The notes under the pieces were generated by a model. It saw only the letters and a list, made by a program, of their open reading frames with translations, ran no database searches and had not been told where the DNA came from. The position numbers were made by a program, and so were the translations under genes. Below are positions 1-5,940 of a stretch of 7,976 nucleotides of DNA, in pieces. Source of the DNA: Actinomycetes bacterium (lineage in GTDB: Bacteria > Actinomycetota > Coriobacteriia > WRKU01 > WQUG01); contig JAIRWZ010000027.1 in NCBI GenBank assembly GCA_031268615.1, positions 1-7,976 of the forward strand. Reading direction: 5' to 3'. The first letter of the stretch is position 1. Each line of letters begins with the position of its first letter.

Positions 1-531
1 GGCAGCCACCAACGTGGAAGCCACTATCCCCACCACGCCGTCGCCCACGTCGCGCGGCGGCGCACAAATGGCGATGTCTGGCACGCCCGCCACCTGCGCC
101 GGTATCACGTTCATCAACACCGACGACGGATAGTCCGCCCGGCCACCCGGCGCGTACACGCCCACCCGAAAGATGGGCGTCACCTTTTGCCCCAGTAACA
201 CGCCGGGACGAGTGGTCTCGAACCAGGACTGCTGCACCTGCCGCTGATGAAAGTCACGAATACGCTGGGCAGATTGAGTGAGCGCGTCCACTACTGCCGC
301 GTTGACCCGCGTATAAGCAGTCTCAATCTCTGCACGGGTAACGCGGGGATTGCTCACGTCAACGTCATCGAAACGCAAGGTCAGCTCGCGGACAGCAGCG
401 TCTCCTCCGTCGCGGACAGCGCTGACAGTGTTGGACGCACTCGCTTCTATTTTTGCTGAAATCCCCCCGCTACGGTTCAGGATAGACGGGGTCAGGGGCA
501 TTCCCGCGGCTAAATCAATTCTTCTGAGCAT
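1..531 (-). CDS. hisD: Histidinol dehydrogenase, N-terminal part (runs off the left edge)
   Basis: HisD is the cytoplasmic NAD-dependent, Zn-containing enzyme that oxidises L-histidinol to L-histidine, the last two steps of histidine synthesis. Reading the minus strand from the ATG at 529-531 gives 177 residues with no stop, beginning MLRRIDL. The family signature RVGVYAPGGRADYPSSVLMN lies at about residues 122-141 and is followed by VIPAQVAGV. The frame stays open to base 1, so more than half of a usual protein of about 430 residues is missing. The catalytic Glu/His and zinc ligands would lie beyond the window. The ATG sits inside the end of the HisZ-HisG gene, giving a 17-nt overlap. An AGGTGG stretch about 8 nt upstream, within that gene, can serve as its ribosome site, so translation is probably coupled. 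The match to HisD is strong; only the exact start is inferred. Confidence 0.93.
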   Translation of the reverse strand, partial: MLRRIDLAAGMPLTPSILNRSGGISAKIEASASNTVSAVRDGGDAAVRELTLRFDDVDVSNPRVTRAEIETAYTRVNAAVVDALTQSAQRIRDFHQRQVQQSWFETTRPGVLLGQKVTPIFRVGVYAPGGRADYPSSVLMNVIPAQVAGVPDIAICAPPRDVGDGVVGIVASTLVAA

Positions 532-2236
532 ATTCCACCCACCTTTTCAGGTCATCGGTCAGTTTCGTTATGCGACGGTCGCTGCGCGCCATCGTCGGGT
601 TGGCCACGAAGCGCGCCGTTGAGGGCAGGACGTATTGCAGAATGCGCAGATCATTTTCGCGCAAAGTCGTACCCGTCTGCGTGATGTCAACGATGACGTC
701 GGCGATACCGATGAGCGGCGCCAGCTCGATATTGCCATTGAGTTTGACGATTTCGACGCTTATGCCCGCGTCATCGAAATACTGCTGCGCCAGACGCGGA
801 TATTTGGTGGCAACGCGCACGATACCGAGGTCCCGTGACAATTCGTGCAGGGTTCTGGTCTCGCTGTTTGGAGCCGCCACGACAAATTCACAGGCGCCAA
901 AGCGCAAGTCCACCAGTTGGAGCAGCGGGAAGTCTGCTTCCATCAAAATGTCCCGTCCGCCAATTCCGCAGTCTGCCGCGCCACGCGCAACATAGATGGC
1001 CACATCACTCGGTTTGGCGATGATGATTTCGACCTCATCGTTTACGAGTATGAGGGTTCGCCCGGGCGCGTCTAACCCGGCAACCTCGATATCACAGCCA
1101 CGTAAGGCAGCGATGGCATTGGGATACAAGGTGCCCTTCGGTATGGCAATGCGGAGCTTTCTGTGCGTCTGCCCAGCAGCAGAGACGCTGGGTGGCGCAG
1201 AAGAAGGTGGCGCGGACAGGGTTTGTTGGCGGGTCTGCTGCTGAATCTGTTGATGGGCCAGCGCGCGCTCCAGTAAATGCAATTCGTAGACAAAGCCGGC
1301 TGCCGGCAAATCGCGACCGAACTCTGCCAACAGACGGTCATAGCGACCTCCCACGCCCAGAGGGGGTCCGGCACAGGGTGCATACAGCTCAAAGACCATG
1401 GCGGTATAGTATTCAAAGGTTGGCATGACCGAAAAATCTATGACAACCTGATGTTCGAAGCCTGCCGCAACCAGTGCCTGATAACTGGTCTGTAGACGTT
1501 GAACCTGGTCCGGCAGTTTCACGTCCACCGCAGCCAGCAAATCCCGCGCTTGAGTCAGGGCGTCCGCGCCCCCACGCAGGTCCAAAATAGCAACCAGCGC
1601 CGTTGACAGTGCAGCGGGCAGCTTTGCGTCAGTCACCAGTTCGCGTACCCGGATAAAATCCCCTCGTATCGCGGCAGTTCGCATGTGCGCTTTCCAGTTT
1701 GCGTCCAAACCGCCGACCTCTACCGCACGGTCTGCCAGAGCTTCCAATACCTCCAAATCCGAAAGGTGCAGCGTCACATCCTTGATACCTGCCGCCGCCA
1801 CACCGTCCAGCGCCAGACGCAGTAGTTCAATGTCTCCCAGCTCGCCGGACAGACCAATACATTCAATTCCCAGTTGTGTCAGCTGACGTTCACTGCCCCG
1901 CAGGGATTCCTGTTCACGAAAAACCTCAGCACGATAACGCAGACGGTACGGGGGCTCTACGTCGCAAAAGCGTTGGGCAACAACCCTGGCCAAGGGCAGG
2001 GTGACATCGGTTCTTAAGGAAAGCAGACGTCCGTCCACGTCCACAAAACGGAAGGCGTCGTGCGTCATCTGCGCCTGAGTGCGACCGGAAGATACGGCGT
2101 CATAGTAGTCAATCGTCGGCGTTTCAATCAGCCCATAACCAGAAGCTTCAAAACAAGCGGCGACAGAAGCGCCTATTTCCTCGCGTCTCCGGGCTTCCGC
2201 CGGTAATATATCCCGAAAACCCCTGGGTCGTTGCAT
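515..2236 (-). CDS. hisZ-hisG: HisZ-HisG fusion: ATP phosphoribosyltransferase with its regulatory subunit in one chain
   Basis: One 573-residue chain joins the two proteins of the first histidine-synthesis step (ATP + PRPP to phosphoribosyl-ATP). Residues 1 to about 327 are HisZ, a histidyl-tRNA-synthetase paralogue: PRGFRDILP at the start, RYRAEVFREQE (100-110, motif 2) and GVGGRYDRLLAEFG (294-307). The synthetase loop RGLDYY is here PTFEYY (272-277), so the Arg-Gly pair is lost, as expected for a regulator that does not charge tRNA. Residues 328-358 are a linker rich in Gln, then Ser/Pro/Ala. Residues 359-573 are short-form HisG: IAIPKGTLYP (363-372), PSDVAIYVARGAADCGIGG (409-427) and the PRPP loop DITQTGTTLREND (517-529), with no C-terminal regulatory domain. 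HisZ and HisG are usually separate chains in a hetero-octamer. The ATG at 2236 is chosen because PRGFRD should start the protein; GAGGAG lies 10 nt upstream, and an in-frame GTG at 2242 is an alternative. Confidence 0.93.
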   Translation of the reverse strand: MQRPRGFRDILPAEARRREEIGASVAACFEASGYGLIETPTIDYYDAVSSGRTQAQMTHDAFRFVDVDGRLLSLRTDVTLPLARVVAQRFCDVEPPYRLRYRAEVFREQESLRGSERQLTQLGIECIGLSGELGDIELLRLALDGVAAAGIKDVTLHLSDLEVLEALADRAVEVGGLDANWKAHMRTAAIRGDFIRVRELVTDAKLPAALSTALVAILDLRGGADALTQARDLLAAVDVKLPDQVQRLQTSYQALVAAGFEHQVVIDFSVMPTFEYYTAMVFELYAPCAGPPLGVGGRYDRLLAEFGRDLPAAGFVYELHLLERALAHQQIQQQTRQQTLSAPPSSAPPSVSAAGQTHRKLRIAIPKGTLYPNAIAALRGCDIEVAGLDAPGRTLILVNDEVEIIIAKPSDVAIYVARGAADCGIGGRDILMEADFPLLQLVDLRFGACEFVVAAPNSETRTLHELSRDLGIVRVATKYPRLAQQYFDDAGISVEIVKLNGNIELAPLIGIADVIVDITQTGTTLRENDLRILQYVLPSTARFVANPTMARSDRRITKLTDDLKRWVEYAQKN

Positions 2237-2246
2237 TTCCACACTA

Positions 2247-2252
2247 CTCCTC
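2247..2252 (-). promoter_or_regulatory. Ribosome binding site of the HisZ-HisG gene
   Basis: The minus strand reads GAGGAG here. It is 10 nt from the ATG at 2234-2236 and only 4 nt from the in-frame GTG at 2240-2242. The spacing favours the ATG but does not exclude the GTG, which would add two residues. The site argues against the longer open frame that begins at 2347, whose extra 37 residues do not look like HisZ. Confidence 0.55.
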
Positions 2253-2291
2253 GCATTATAATCAGCGCTGTCACCCAGCGGCCTGTCTTCG

Positions 2292-2321
2292 CTGCTCCCT
2301 CCACAATTGCGCCGGGAGCAG
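2292..2321 (-). promoter_or_regulatory. Hairpin in the leader of the his operon
   Basis: An 8-bp perfect stem, CTGCTCCC (2292-2299) with GGGAGCAG (2314-2321), encloses a 14-nt loop. It lies between the proposed his promoter and the HisZ-HisG start, so the transcript would fold here. No U-run follows on the minus strand, so it is not an intrinsic terminator by itself. I see no His-codon leader peptide and no T-box motif. A regulatory or RNA-stability role is possible but unproven. Confidence 0.35.
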
Positions 2322-2337
2322 ACGATTGAGATACAAT

Positions 2338-2367
2338 AATATATCACAACAGAGAGCTAAAGTGCAA
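2338..2367 (-). promoter_or_regulatory. Candidate sigma-70-type promoter of the his operon
   Basis: On the minus strand, TTGCAC (2362-2367) resembles a -35 box. After an 18-nt spacer it is followed by TATATT (2338-2343), which is preceded by TGA and so also looks like an extended -10. The expected transcript start is near 2331, giving a leader of about 95 nt before the ATG at 2236. The position in the only large gap of the window, ahead of the first his gene, supports the call. It rests on consensus matching alone. Confidence 0.5.
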
Positions 2368-2375
2368 CCTCTTTT

Positions 2376-2385
2376 CAGATATCTG
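2376..2385. promoter_or_regulatory. Perfect 10-bp palindrome just upstream of the his promoter
   Basis: CAGATATCTG is a perfect palindrome 8 bp upstream of the proposed -35 box (2362-2367). That is a plausible place for a dimeric regulator to bind. Chance occurrence is quite possible at this length. The rest of 2386-2429, between it and the zinc-ribbon gene stop, is purine-rich on the minus strand and holds no clear terminator. Confidence 0.2.
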
Positions 2386-2429
2386 GGCCTCTCGCCCCTC
2401 TCTCCCTAATCTTCCCGCTCCCCTTGTTG

Positions 2430-3152
2430 TCAGTTTATCAAAAGTCGCTTACAGGTCGGACAAATCTCGAAGTCATCCGCATCCTCCAGCCCGGCGCGCA
2501 TACTGGCTGGTACGGGGACTTGACAGGCGCCACATTTTCCGCCCTCGAACCGCGCCACGCCCACGCCATCTTTTGCGTCACGAATTTTCTCGTAGCGTTT
2601 CAGCGTGGTCGGTGCCACAAGTGCAGAGAGTTGTTCGCGCACCGTTAGCAATTCCGCGCGGGCATGCTGGACTTTTCGCTGTAAATTCCGGTATGCCTCC
2701 AGCTCTGTTGTTTCCAGCTCACGCAGACGATTCATTTTTTCTTGCGTATCCAGTCGTGCTTCAACGAACCCTTGCTTGCGCTCCATCAGTTGCAGCTCGT
2801 CATATTCCAACTTTTCGCGACGTTTTGCCAGGCTTTCCAATTCGGCGGTCAAGGCATCTACCGTGCGGTAGTCAGCTGAGGATTCAATCTTTTTCTGCTC
2901 CCCTGCTATCTTCTCGGTCACCATTTCAACTTCGGTTTGCAGGTTGGCAATATGCCCGTCCAGTTCCTCGACCGCTCTCTCAATGCTGCTCAACCGTTGT
3001 TCCCCTTCGGCCAGCTTTGCGTGCGCGGCAGCAATTTTGCGCTTATGGTTCGTCTGCTCCAGACGAGCATTCATCTCTGCCAGATTCAAATCCACCTGCT
3101 GTATCTTCAGCAGGGCCGCGGCCTCTTTCGTTAGCTCCAAATCATCTGCCAT
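2430..3152 (-). CDS. Coiled-coil protein with C-terminal C4 zinc ribbon (CT398 / PF02591-like)
   Basis: This 240-residue cytoplasmic protein has two parts. Residues about 8-178 are almost entirely heptad-like, charged helix rich in Glu, Lys, Arg and Leu, as expected for a long antiparallel coiled coil. The C-terminus carries two knuckles, CGAC (207-210) and CPTC (231-234), forming a four-cysteine zinc ribbon. This architecture matches the C4 zinc-ribbon family of Chlamydia CT398 and Helicobacter HP0958. Members have been linked to sigma-54 or flagellar functions in those bacteria, but the role in a genome like this is unknown. The ATG at 3152 is chosen because an AGGG motif lies just upstream and it falls 7 nt after the Nif3 stop. 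An open extension to 3257 overlaps Nif3 and has no coiled-coil or family character. Pairing with Nif3 suggests a metal-related or nucleic-acid role, which is inference. Confidence 0.85.
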   Translation of the reverse strand: MADDLELTKEAAALLKIQQVDLNLAEMNARLEQTNHKRKIAAAHAKLAEGEQRLSSIERAVEELDGHIANLQTEVEMVTEKIAGEQKKIESSADYRTVDALTAELESLAKRREKLEYDELQLMERKQGFVEARLDTQEKMNRLRELETTELEAYRNLQRKVQHARAELLTVREQLSALVAPTTLKRYEKIRDAKDGVGVARFEGGKCGACQVPVPASMRAGLEDADDFEICPTCKRLLIN

Positions 3153-3159
3153 AGCTTCC

Positions 3160-4044
3160 CTAGTTTCCTCCGGCCAAGGTGGAGGTACTGATACCATTCC
3201 AAATTGGGTCGGTCTGTATCTCGTGGATTTGTACCATATCCAGACTGGTCCGCACATGTAGAGCCTCGGTCAACAGAGGCAGCAACGGCAGCTCGCTCAC
3301 GTCATGGCCAAGCTCAATGAGGTTCAGTCCACTTTCTGTCGCACCTAAGGCATCGTGGTAGCGAAACTCGCCGCCTATCAACACATCGGCCTTCGCCAGC
3401 AATGCTTCTGGAATACGCGCCGTTGCCGACCCGGTCGCAGTAGCAACCGTATCCACTAAAGCTTCACCGTCGCCATACACCCGTACGTCGGTTGCGGTTA
3501 GTGAGGTAATCTCGGCTGCCAGGGCGTTCAGCGTTCGTGGCATTTCGCAGTGCCACAGCTCACCGAACGAAGGATAGTCGCCCGACAGGTGAGGAAACTC
3601 CCGCGCGGCGTTAGCCAGCGGCAAAGGACCGATATCTTCCAATTCCAGTCTCTCTCCCCACAGCGCTCGCGCTTTCGCGCTGACATCCAGATTGGTGTGT
3701 GCGTTTACTAGGGCGACACCCGACGATATGGCGGCATGCACTACTCGCGCGGGCCAGGAAAAAGCGGCATGGGTAATGTCGAAATGCTCTGGTGGATCAA
3801 TAAACACGGGATGATGGCTCACGACTACGTTTGCTCCCCGCTCAACTGCCGCGGCGATGGCCGCAAGAGACGGGTCCAGCGCTACAATCACACCGCTGAC
3901 CGGCATACGCGCATCCCCGACCAGCAGTCCCACACTGTCCCATGCGGCAGCCTGAGCAACAGGGTACTCGACCTCCAAAGCAGCAACTATGTCAGACGCC
4001 AGCAGTTCTCTGTCCTCGTACAGCTCTAGCTCGCTATAGGCCAT
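3160..4044 (-). CDS. Nif3-like dinuclear metal-centre protein (DUF34 / GTP cyclohydrolase I type 2 homologue family)
   Basis: This 294-residue protein belongs to the Nif3/YbgI family of ring-shaped hexamers with a two-metal centre, whose biochemical role is still unsettled. The metal ligands are visible: SHHP gives His77 and His78, NAHTNLD gives Asp120, and GHDVSE gives His247 and Glu251. The N-terminal WDSVGLLVGD (35-44) is also typical. The usual glycine-rich CGGSG stretch near the middle is replaced by ATGSAT (203-208), so this is a divergent subfamily. The ATG at 4044 has a strong GGAGGGG ribosome site about 3-7 nt upstream. It lies 34 nt after iscU and 7 nt before the zinc-ribbon gene, so all three are probably one transcript. 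Placement beside Fe-S genes fits a metal-handling role, but the substrate cannot be read from the sequence. Confidence 0.9.
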   Translation of the reverse strand: MAYSELELYEDRELLASDIVAALEVEYPVAQAAAWDSVGLLVGDARMPVSGVIVALDPSLAAIAAAVERGANVVVSHHPVFIDPPEHFDITHAAFSWPARVVHAAISSGVALVNAHTNLDVSAKARALWGERLELEDIGPLPLANAAREFPHLSGDYPSFGELWHCEMPRTLNALAAEITSLTATDVRVYGDGEALVDTVATATGSATARIPEALLAKADVLIGGEFRYHDALGATESGLNLIELGHDVSELPLLPLLTEALHVRTSLDMVQIHEIQTDPIWNGISTSTLAGGN

Positions 4045-4078
4045 GTCCCCTCCTGCTTATCAGAACCAAAATCTACAG

Positions 4079-4531
4079 TCAGTCCTCTTCTTCGTCTTCG
4101 TCCTCATGCGGATTATAGTTTGGGTCGGCTGACTTTATGACACCTGACAGCGGCTCGCGCCCGTGCTTTTTCAGGTAGTCGTCAACGGCTACTTTTAGAC
4201 CGTCGGTCGCCAGTACCGAACAGTGCATCTTTGCCGCAGGCAGGCCGTCCAGCTCATCGGCTACGTCACGCTTCGAAATCCTGACAGCGTCCTGAATTTT
4301 TTTACCTTTCACCAGCTCGGTCACCATGGATGACGTTGCGATGGCGGCTCCACAGCCCAAGGTTTGAAACTTCGCGTCAGCAATGGTGTCATCATCATTA
4401 ACCTTGATGGTAATTTTCATAATGTCGCCGCAGACAGGGTTTCCGACTTCCCCACTGCCGTCAGCGTCAGAAATAACACCCACGTTGCGCGGGTTGTTAA
4501 AATGGTCCATCACTTTCTCAGAGTAAATCAC
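4079..4531 (-). CDS. iscU: Fe-S cluster assembly scaffold, IscU/NifU N-terminal type
   Basis: IscU builds a [2Fe-2S] cluster from iron and cysteine-derived sulfur and passes it to client proteins. From the GTG at 4531 the protein has 150 residues and begins MIYSEKVMDHFNNPRNVG, the family's conserved start. The three cluster cysteines are present: Cys34 in NPVCGD with Asp36, Cys60 in LGCGAAIATSS, and Cys104 in MHCSVLA. The chaperone-binding LPPVK motif of Isc systems is degenerate here (LPAAK, 97-101), in keeping with the absence of hscA/hscB nearby. The C-terminal tail ends in a run of acidic residues, HEDEDEEED, an extension not seen in E. coli IscU. A longer frame from a TTG at 4546 is possible, but AAAGGA sits 6 nt before the GTG and the TTG would overlap it. 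iscS lies 123 nt upstream. Confidence 0.94.
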   Translation of the reverse strand: MIYSEKVMDHFNNPRNVGVISDADGSGEVGNPVCGDIMKITIKVNDDDTIADAKFQTLGCGAAIATSSMVTELVKGKKIQDAVRISKRDVADELDGLPAAKMHCSVLATDGLKVAVDDYLKKHGREPLSGVIKSADPNYNPHEDEDEEED

Positions 4532-4537
4532 GTCATA

Positions 4538-4543
4538 TCCTTT
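4538..4543 (-). promoter_or_regulatory. Ribosome binding site that decides the iscU start
   Basis: The minus strand reads AAAGGA, six bases before the GTG at 4529-4531. The competing in-frame TTG at 4544-4546 lies on the far side of this motif and has no comparable site. An ATG that overlaps the region is out of frame and stops at once. This supports a GTG start and a 150-residue IscU. Confidence 0.65.
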
Positions 4544-4554
4544 CAATTGTCACC

Positions 4555-4585
4555 ATAATAGCATTTTTCGTCGGTCTTTCCTCAA
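4555..4585 (-). promoter_or_regulatory. Possible internal promoter ahead of iscU
   Basis: TATTAT (4555-4560) is preceded by TGC on the minus strand, an extended -10 pattern. TTGAGG (4580-4585) lies 19 nt upstream as a weak -35. A transcript would start near 4548, about 17 nt before the iscU GTG. This could let iscU, nif3 and the zinc-ribbon gene be made independently of iscS. Only consensus matching supports it. Confidence 0.35.
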
Positions 4586-4604
4586 TCTGCAAGGAGAAGG
4601 CCTT

Positions 4605-4643
4605 GTAGGGACGCCAACCGATTCGAAGGGTTGGCTGGCGTCC
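4605..4643. repeat. Intergenic hairpin repeat between iscS and iscU
   Basis: After TGTAGG at the left edge, GGACGCC (4609-4615) pairs with GGCGTCC (4637-4643). Inside, AACC pairs with GGTT around a loop containing the palindrome TTCGAA; an alternative fold pairs GCCAACC with GGTTGGC. No U-run follows on the minus strand, so it is not a clean terminator. The same layout, GTAGGG leading into a GC-rich inverted repeat, occurs at 7222-7244, which suggests one dispersed intergenic repeat family. Confidence 0.55.
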
Positions 4644-4654
4644 GGCACAGACGC

Positions 4655-5827
4655 CTAGCTGCAAAACATCTTCTCATACACCGGACTCATGGCCCGCAGG
4701 CGCTCTACAATCGGCACCAACACATCAACAAACTCGTCAATGTCAGCCTGCGTCGTCCAACGTCCCACCGATATGCGCAGCGACCCGTGCGCGATTTCCT
4801 GCGCTACGCCGACGGAGAGGAGGACATGGCTCGGCTCCAGCGACCCAGAGCTGCAAGCCGACCCGGTCGATACCGAAAAGCCCAGGTTATCCAACTGCAG
4901 CAGCATAGACTCCCCTTCCACACCTTTGATGAGCAAGGGTGCAATGTTGGGCAGTCGCTCGCCCTCATGAATGGTGGCCAGCGTATTTTCCAGCCGCGTC
5001 GTCACACCCTCCAACGCACGGTCGCGCAGCGCGATCAGGCGTGGCGCCTCCGTCTCGCGTTCCGCCAGCATTAGCTCCAGCGCCTTGGCAAAGCCGATGG
5101 CGCCAGCGACGTTCTGCGTACCGCTGCGCCGACGCGTCTCTTGGCCGCCCCCTTTAATCAGGGCGTCAAAACCAATCCCGCGCTTCAGGTATAGCGCGCC
5201 TACACCTTTGGGTCCATAAATCTTGTGGGAGGAAAACGAAGCCATGTCCACTCCCAGCCGGGCAACATTCAGCTCCACCTTACCCAGCGACTGTACAGCG
5301 TCGGTATGCATCAAGGCGTCTGCCCCATGCACAACTTCGGCGATTGCCGCGATGTCATTCACCGCGCCGATTTCATTGTTGCTGTGCATGACGGAAACCA
5401 GTTTCGTATCCTCGCGCAGCAGTTTGGCCACATCTTCGGCGTAGACATGGCCATCCTTGCGCGGCTTGACAATCGACAGCTCAAAGCCGTGCTTCGCCAG
5501 CCATTCGGCGACCCTCAACACGGCGTGGTGTTCATACGCCGACACAATCAAATGTCCGCCGTTAGGCGCCTTCGCACGCAACACAGAGAAAAAGCTTTCG
5601 TTGTCCGCTTCAGTTCCGCCACTGGTAAATATCACTTCACCCGGACGCTCTGCGCCAATGCCTGTCGCCACCGTTTCTCGTGCCGCTTCCAATGCGTGAA
5701 AAGCGTCCCGACCAATCTTATACAGACTGTTGGGATTACCAAATTCCTGATTGAAATAAGGCAACATTACCTCGATAACTCGCTCGTCAACGGGCGTTGT
5801 CGCGGCATAATCCAAATACTTTGTCAT
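4655..5827 (-). CDS. iscS: Cysteine desulfurase, class V aminotransferase fold (NifS/IscS group I)
   Basis: This 390-residue PLP enzyme removes sulfur from L-cysteine as a protein persulfide and supplies it to the IscU scaffold encoded next. It opens with the family start YLDYAATTPVD. Key sites are visible: SGGTEADN (69-76) for cofactor phosphate, EHHAV (99-103), HTDAVQ (174-179) with Asp176 and Gln179 contacting PLP, SSHKIYGPKG with the Schiff-base Lys202, GGGQETRRRSGTQNV (226-240), and the catalytic Cys325 in the loop STGSACSSGS (320-329). Loop length places it in group I (IscS/NifS) rather than SufS. The ATG at 5827 is preceded 9 nt upstream by AAAGGA. An open extension to 5875 would run through the promoter and adds no family sequence. 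The chain ends MFCS, with a second cysteine next to last. It heads the iscS-iscU-nif3-zinc-ribbon cluster. Confidence 0.95.
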   Translation of the reverse strand: MTKYLDYAATTPVDERVIEVMLPYFNQEFGNPNSLYKIGRDAFHALEAARETVATGIGAERPGEVIFTSGGTEADNESFFSVLRAKAPNGGHLIVSAYEHHAVLRVAEWLAKHGFELSIVKPRKDGHVYAEDVAKLLREDTKLVSVMHSNNEIGAVNDIAAIAEVVHGADALMHTDAVQSLGKVELNVARLGVDMASFSSHKIYGPKGVGALYLKRGIGFDALIKGGGQETRRRSGTQNVAGAIGFAKALELMLAERETEAPRLIALRDRALEGVTTRLENTLATIHEGERLPNIAPLLIKGVEGESMLLQLDNLGFSVSTGSACSSGSLEPSHVLLSVGVAQEIAHGSLRISVGRWTTQADIDEFVDVLVPIVERLRAMSPVYEKMFCS

Positions 5828-5864
5828 TACACACGTTCCTTTCCCCGAATAGGTTAATCCGACG

Positions 5865-5887
5865 TTTCCTATCATATCACTAGGAAA
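5865..5887 (-). promoter_or_regulatory. Extended -10 promoter with overlapping inverted repeat ahead of iscS
   Basis: On the minus strand TATGAT (5871-5876) is preceded by TGA, a good extended -10. No convincing -35 is present, which such promoters often lack. The inverted repeat TTTCCTA-N9-TAGGAAA (5881-5887 with 5865-5871) surrounds and overlaps this -10. A dimeric repressor bound here would block transcription of the iscS operon. The transcript start would be near 5864, giving a leader of about 37 nt. The sequence does not match the E. coli IscR type 1 consensus, so the regulator is unknown. Confidence 0.45.
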
Positions 5888-5940
5888 TAAACAGGCACGA
5901 ATTAGACAGTTGTTACTTTGCGCGACGCCAAAGCGCCAAT

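Noticed and set aside
515..2236. Histidyl-tRNA synthetase (hisS) rather than HisZ
   Set aside because: The RGLDYY histidine-binding loop is replaced by PTFEYY, there is no anticodon-binding domain, and HisG follows in the same chain.
2255..2260. A perfect TATAAT on the minus strand close to the HisZ-HisG start
   Set aside because: No -35 lies at 16-18 nt, no extended -10 TG is present, and a transcript from it would begin at or inside the ribosome site.
2237..2331. T-box riboswitch or His attenuator in the his leader
   Set aside because: The leader is too short for a T-box stem I, lacks the TGGNACCGCG antiterminator motif, has no terminator U-run and no run of His codons.
2237..2347. A 37-residue N-terminal extension of the HisZ-HisG frame
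   Set aside because: It runs through the proposed leader hairpin and up to the promoter, contains no HisZ-like residues, and a ribosome site fits the ATG at 2236.
3153..3257. A 35-residue N-terminal extension of the zinc-ribbon protein
   Set aside because: It overlaps the Nif3 gene by about 100 bp, is Pro/Trp-rich rather than coiled-coil, and the ATG at 3152 has its own upstream AGGG site.
5225..5857. A 210-codon open frame on the plus strand, and a 193-codon one at 2573-3154
   Set aside because: Both lie antisense to clear genes (iscS; the zinc-ribbon protein), show no recognisable domain, and are expected in moderately GC-rich coding DNA.
5888..5940. Terminator after hemW
   Set aside because: Only weak, interrupted pairing (for example CTTTG with CAAAG) is present and no U-run follows.
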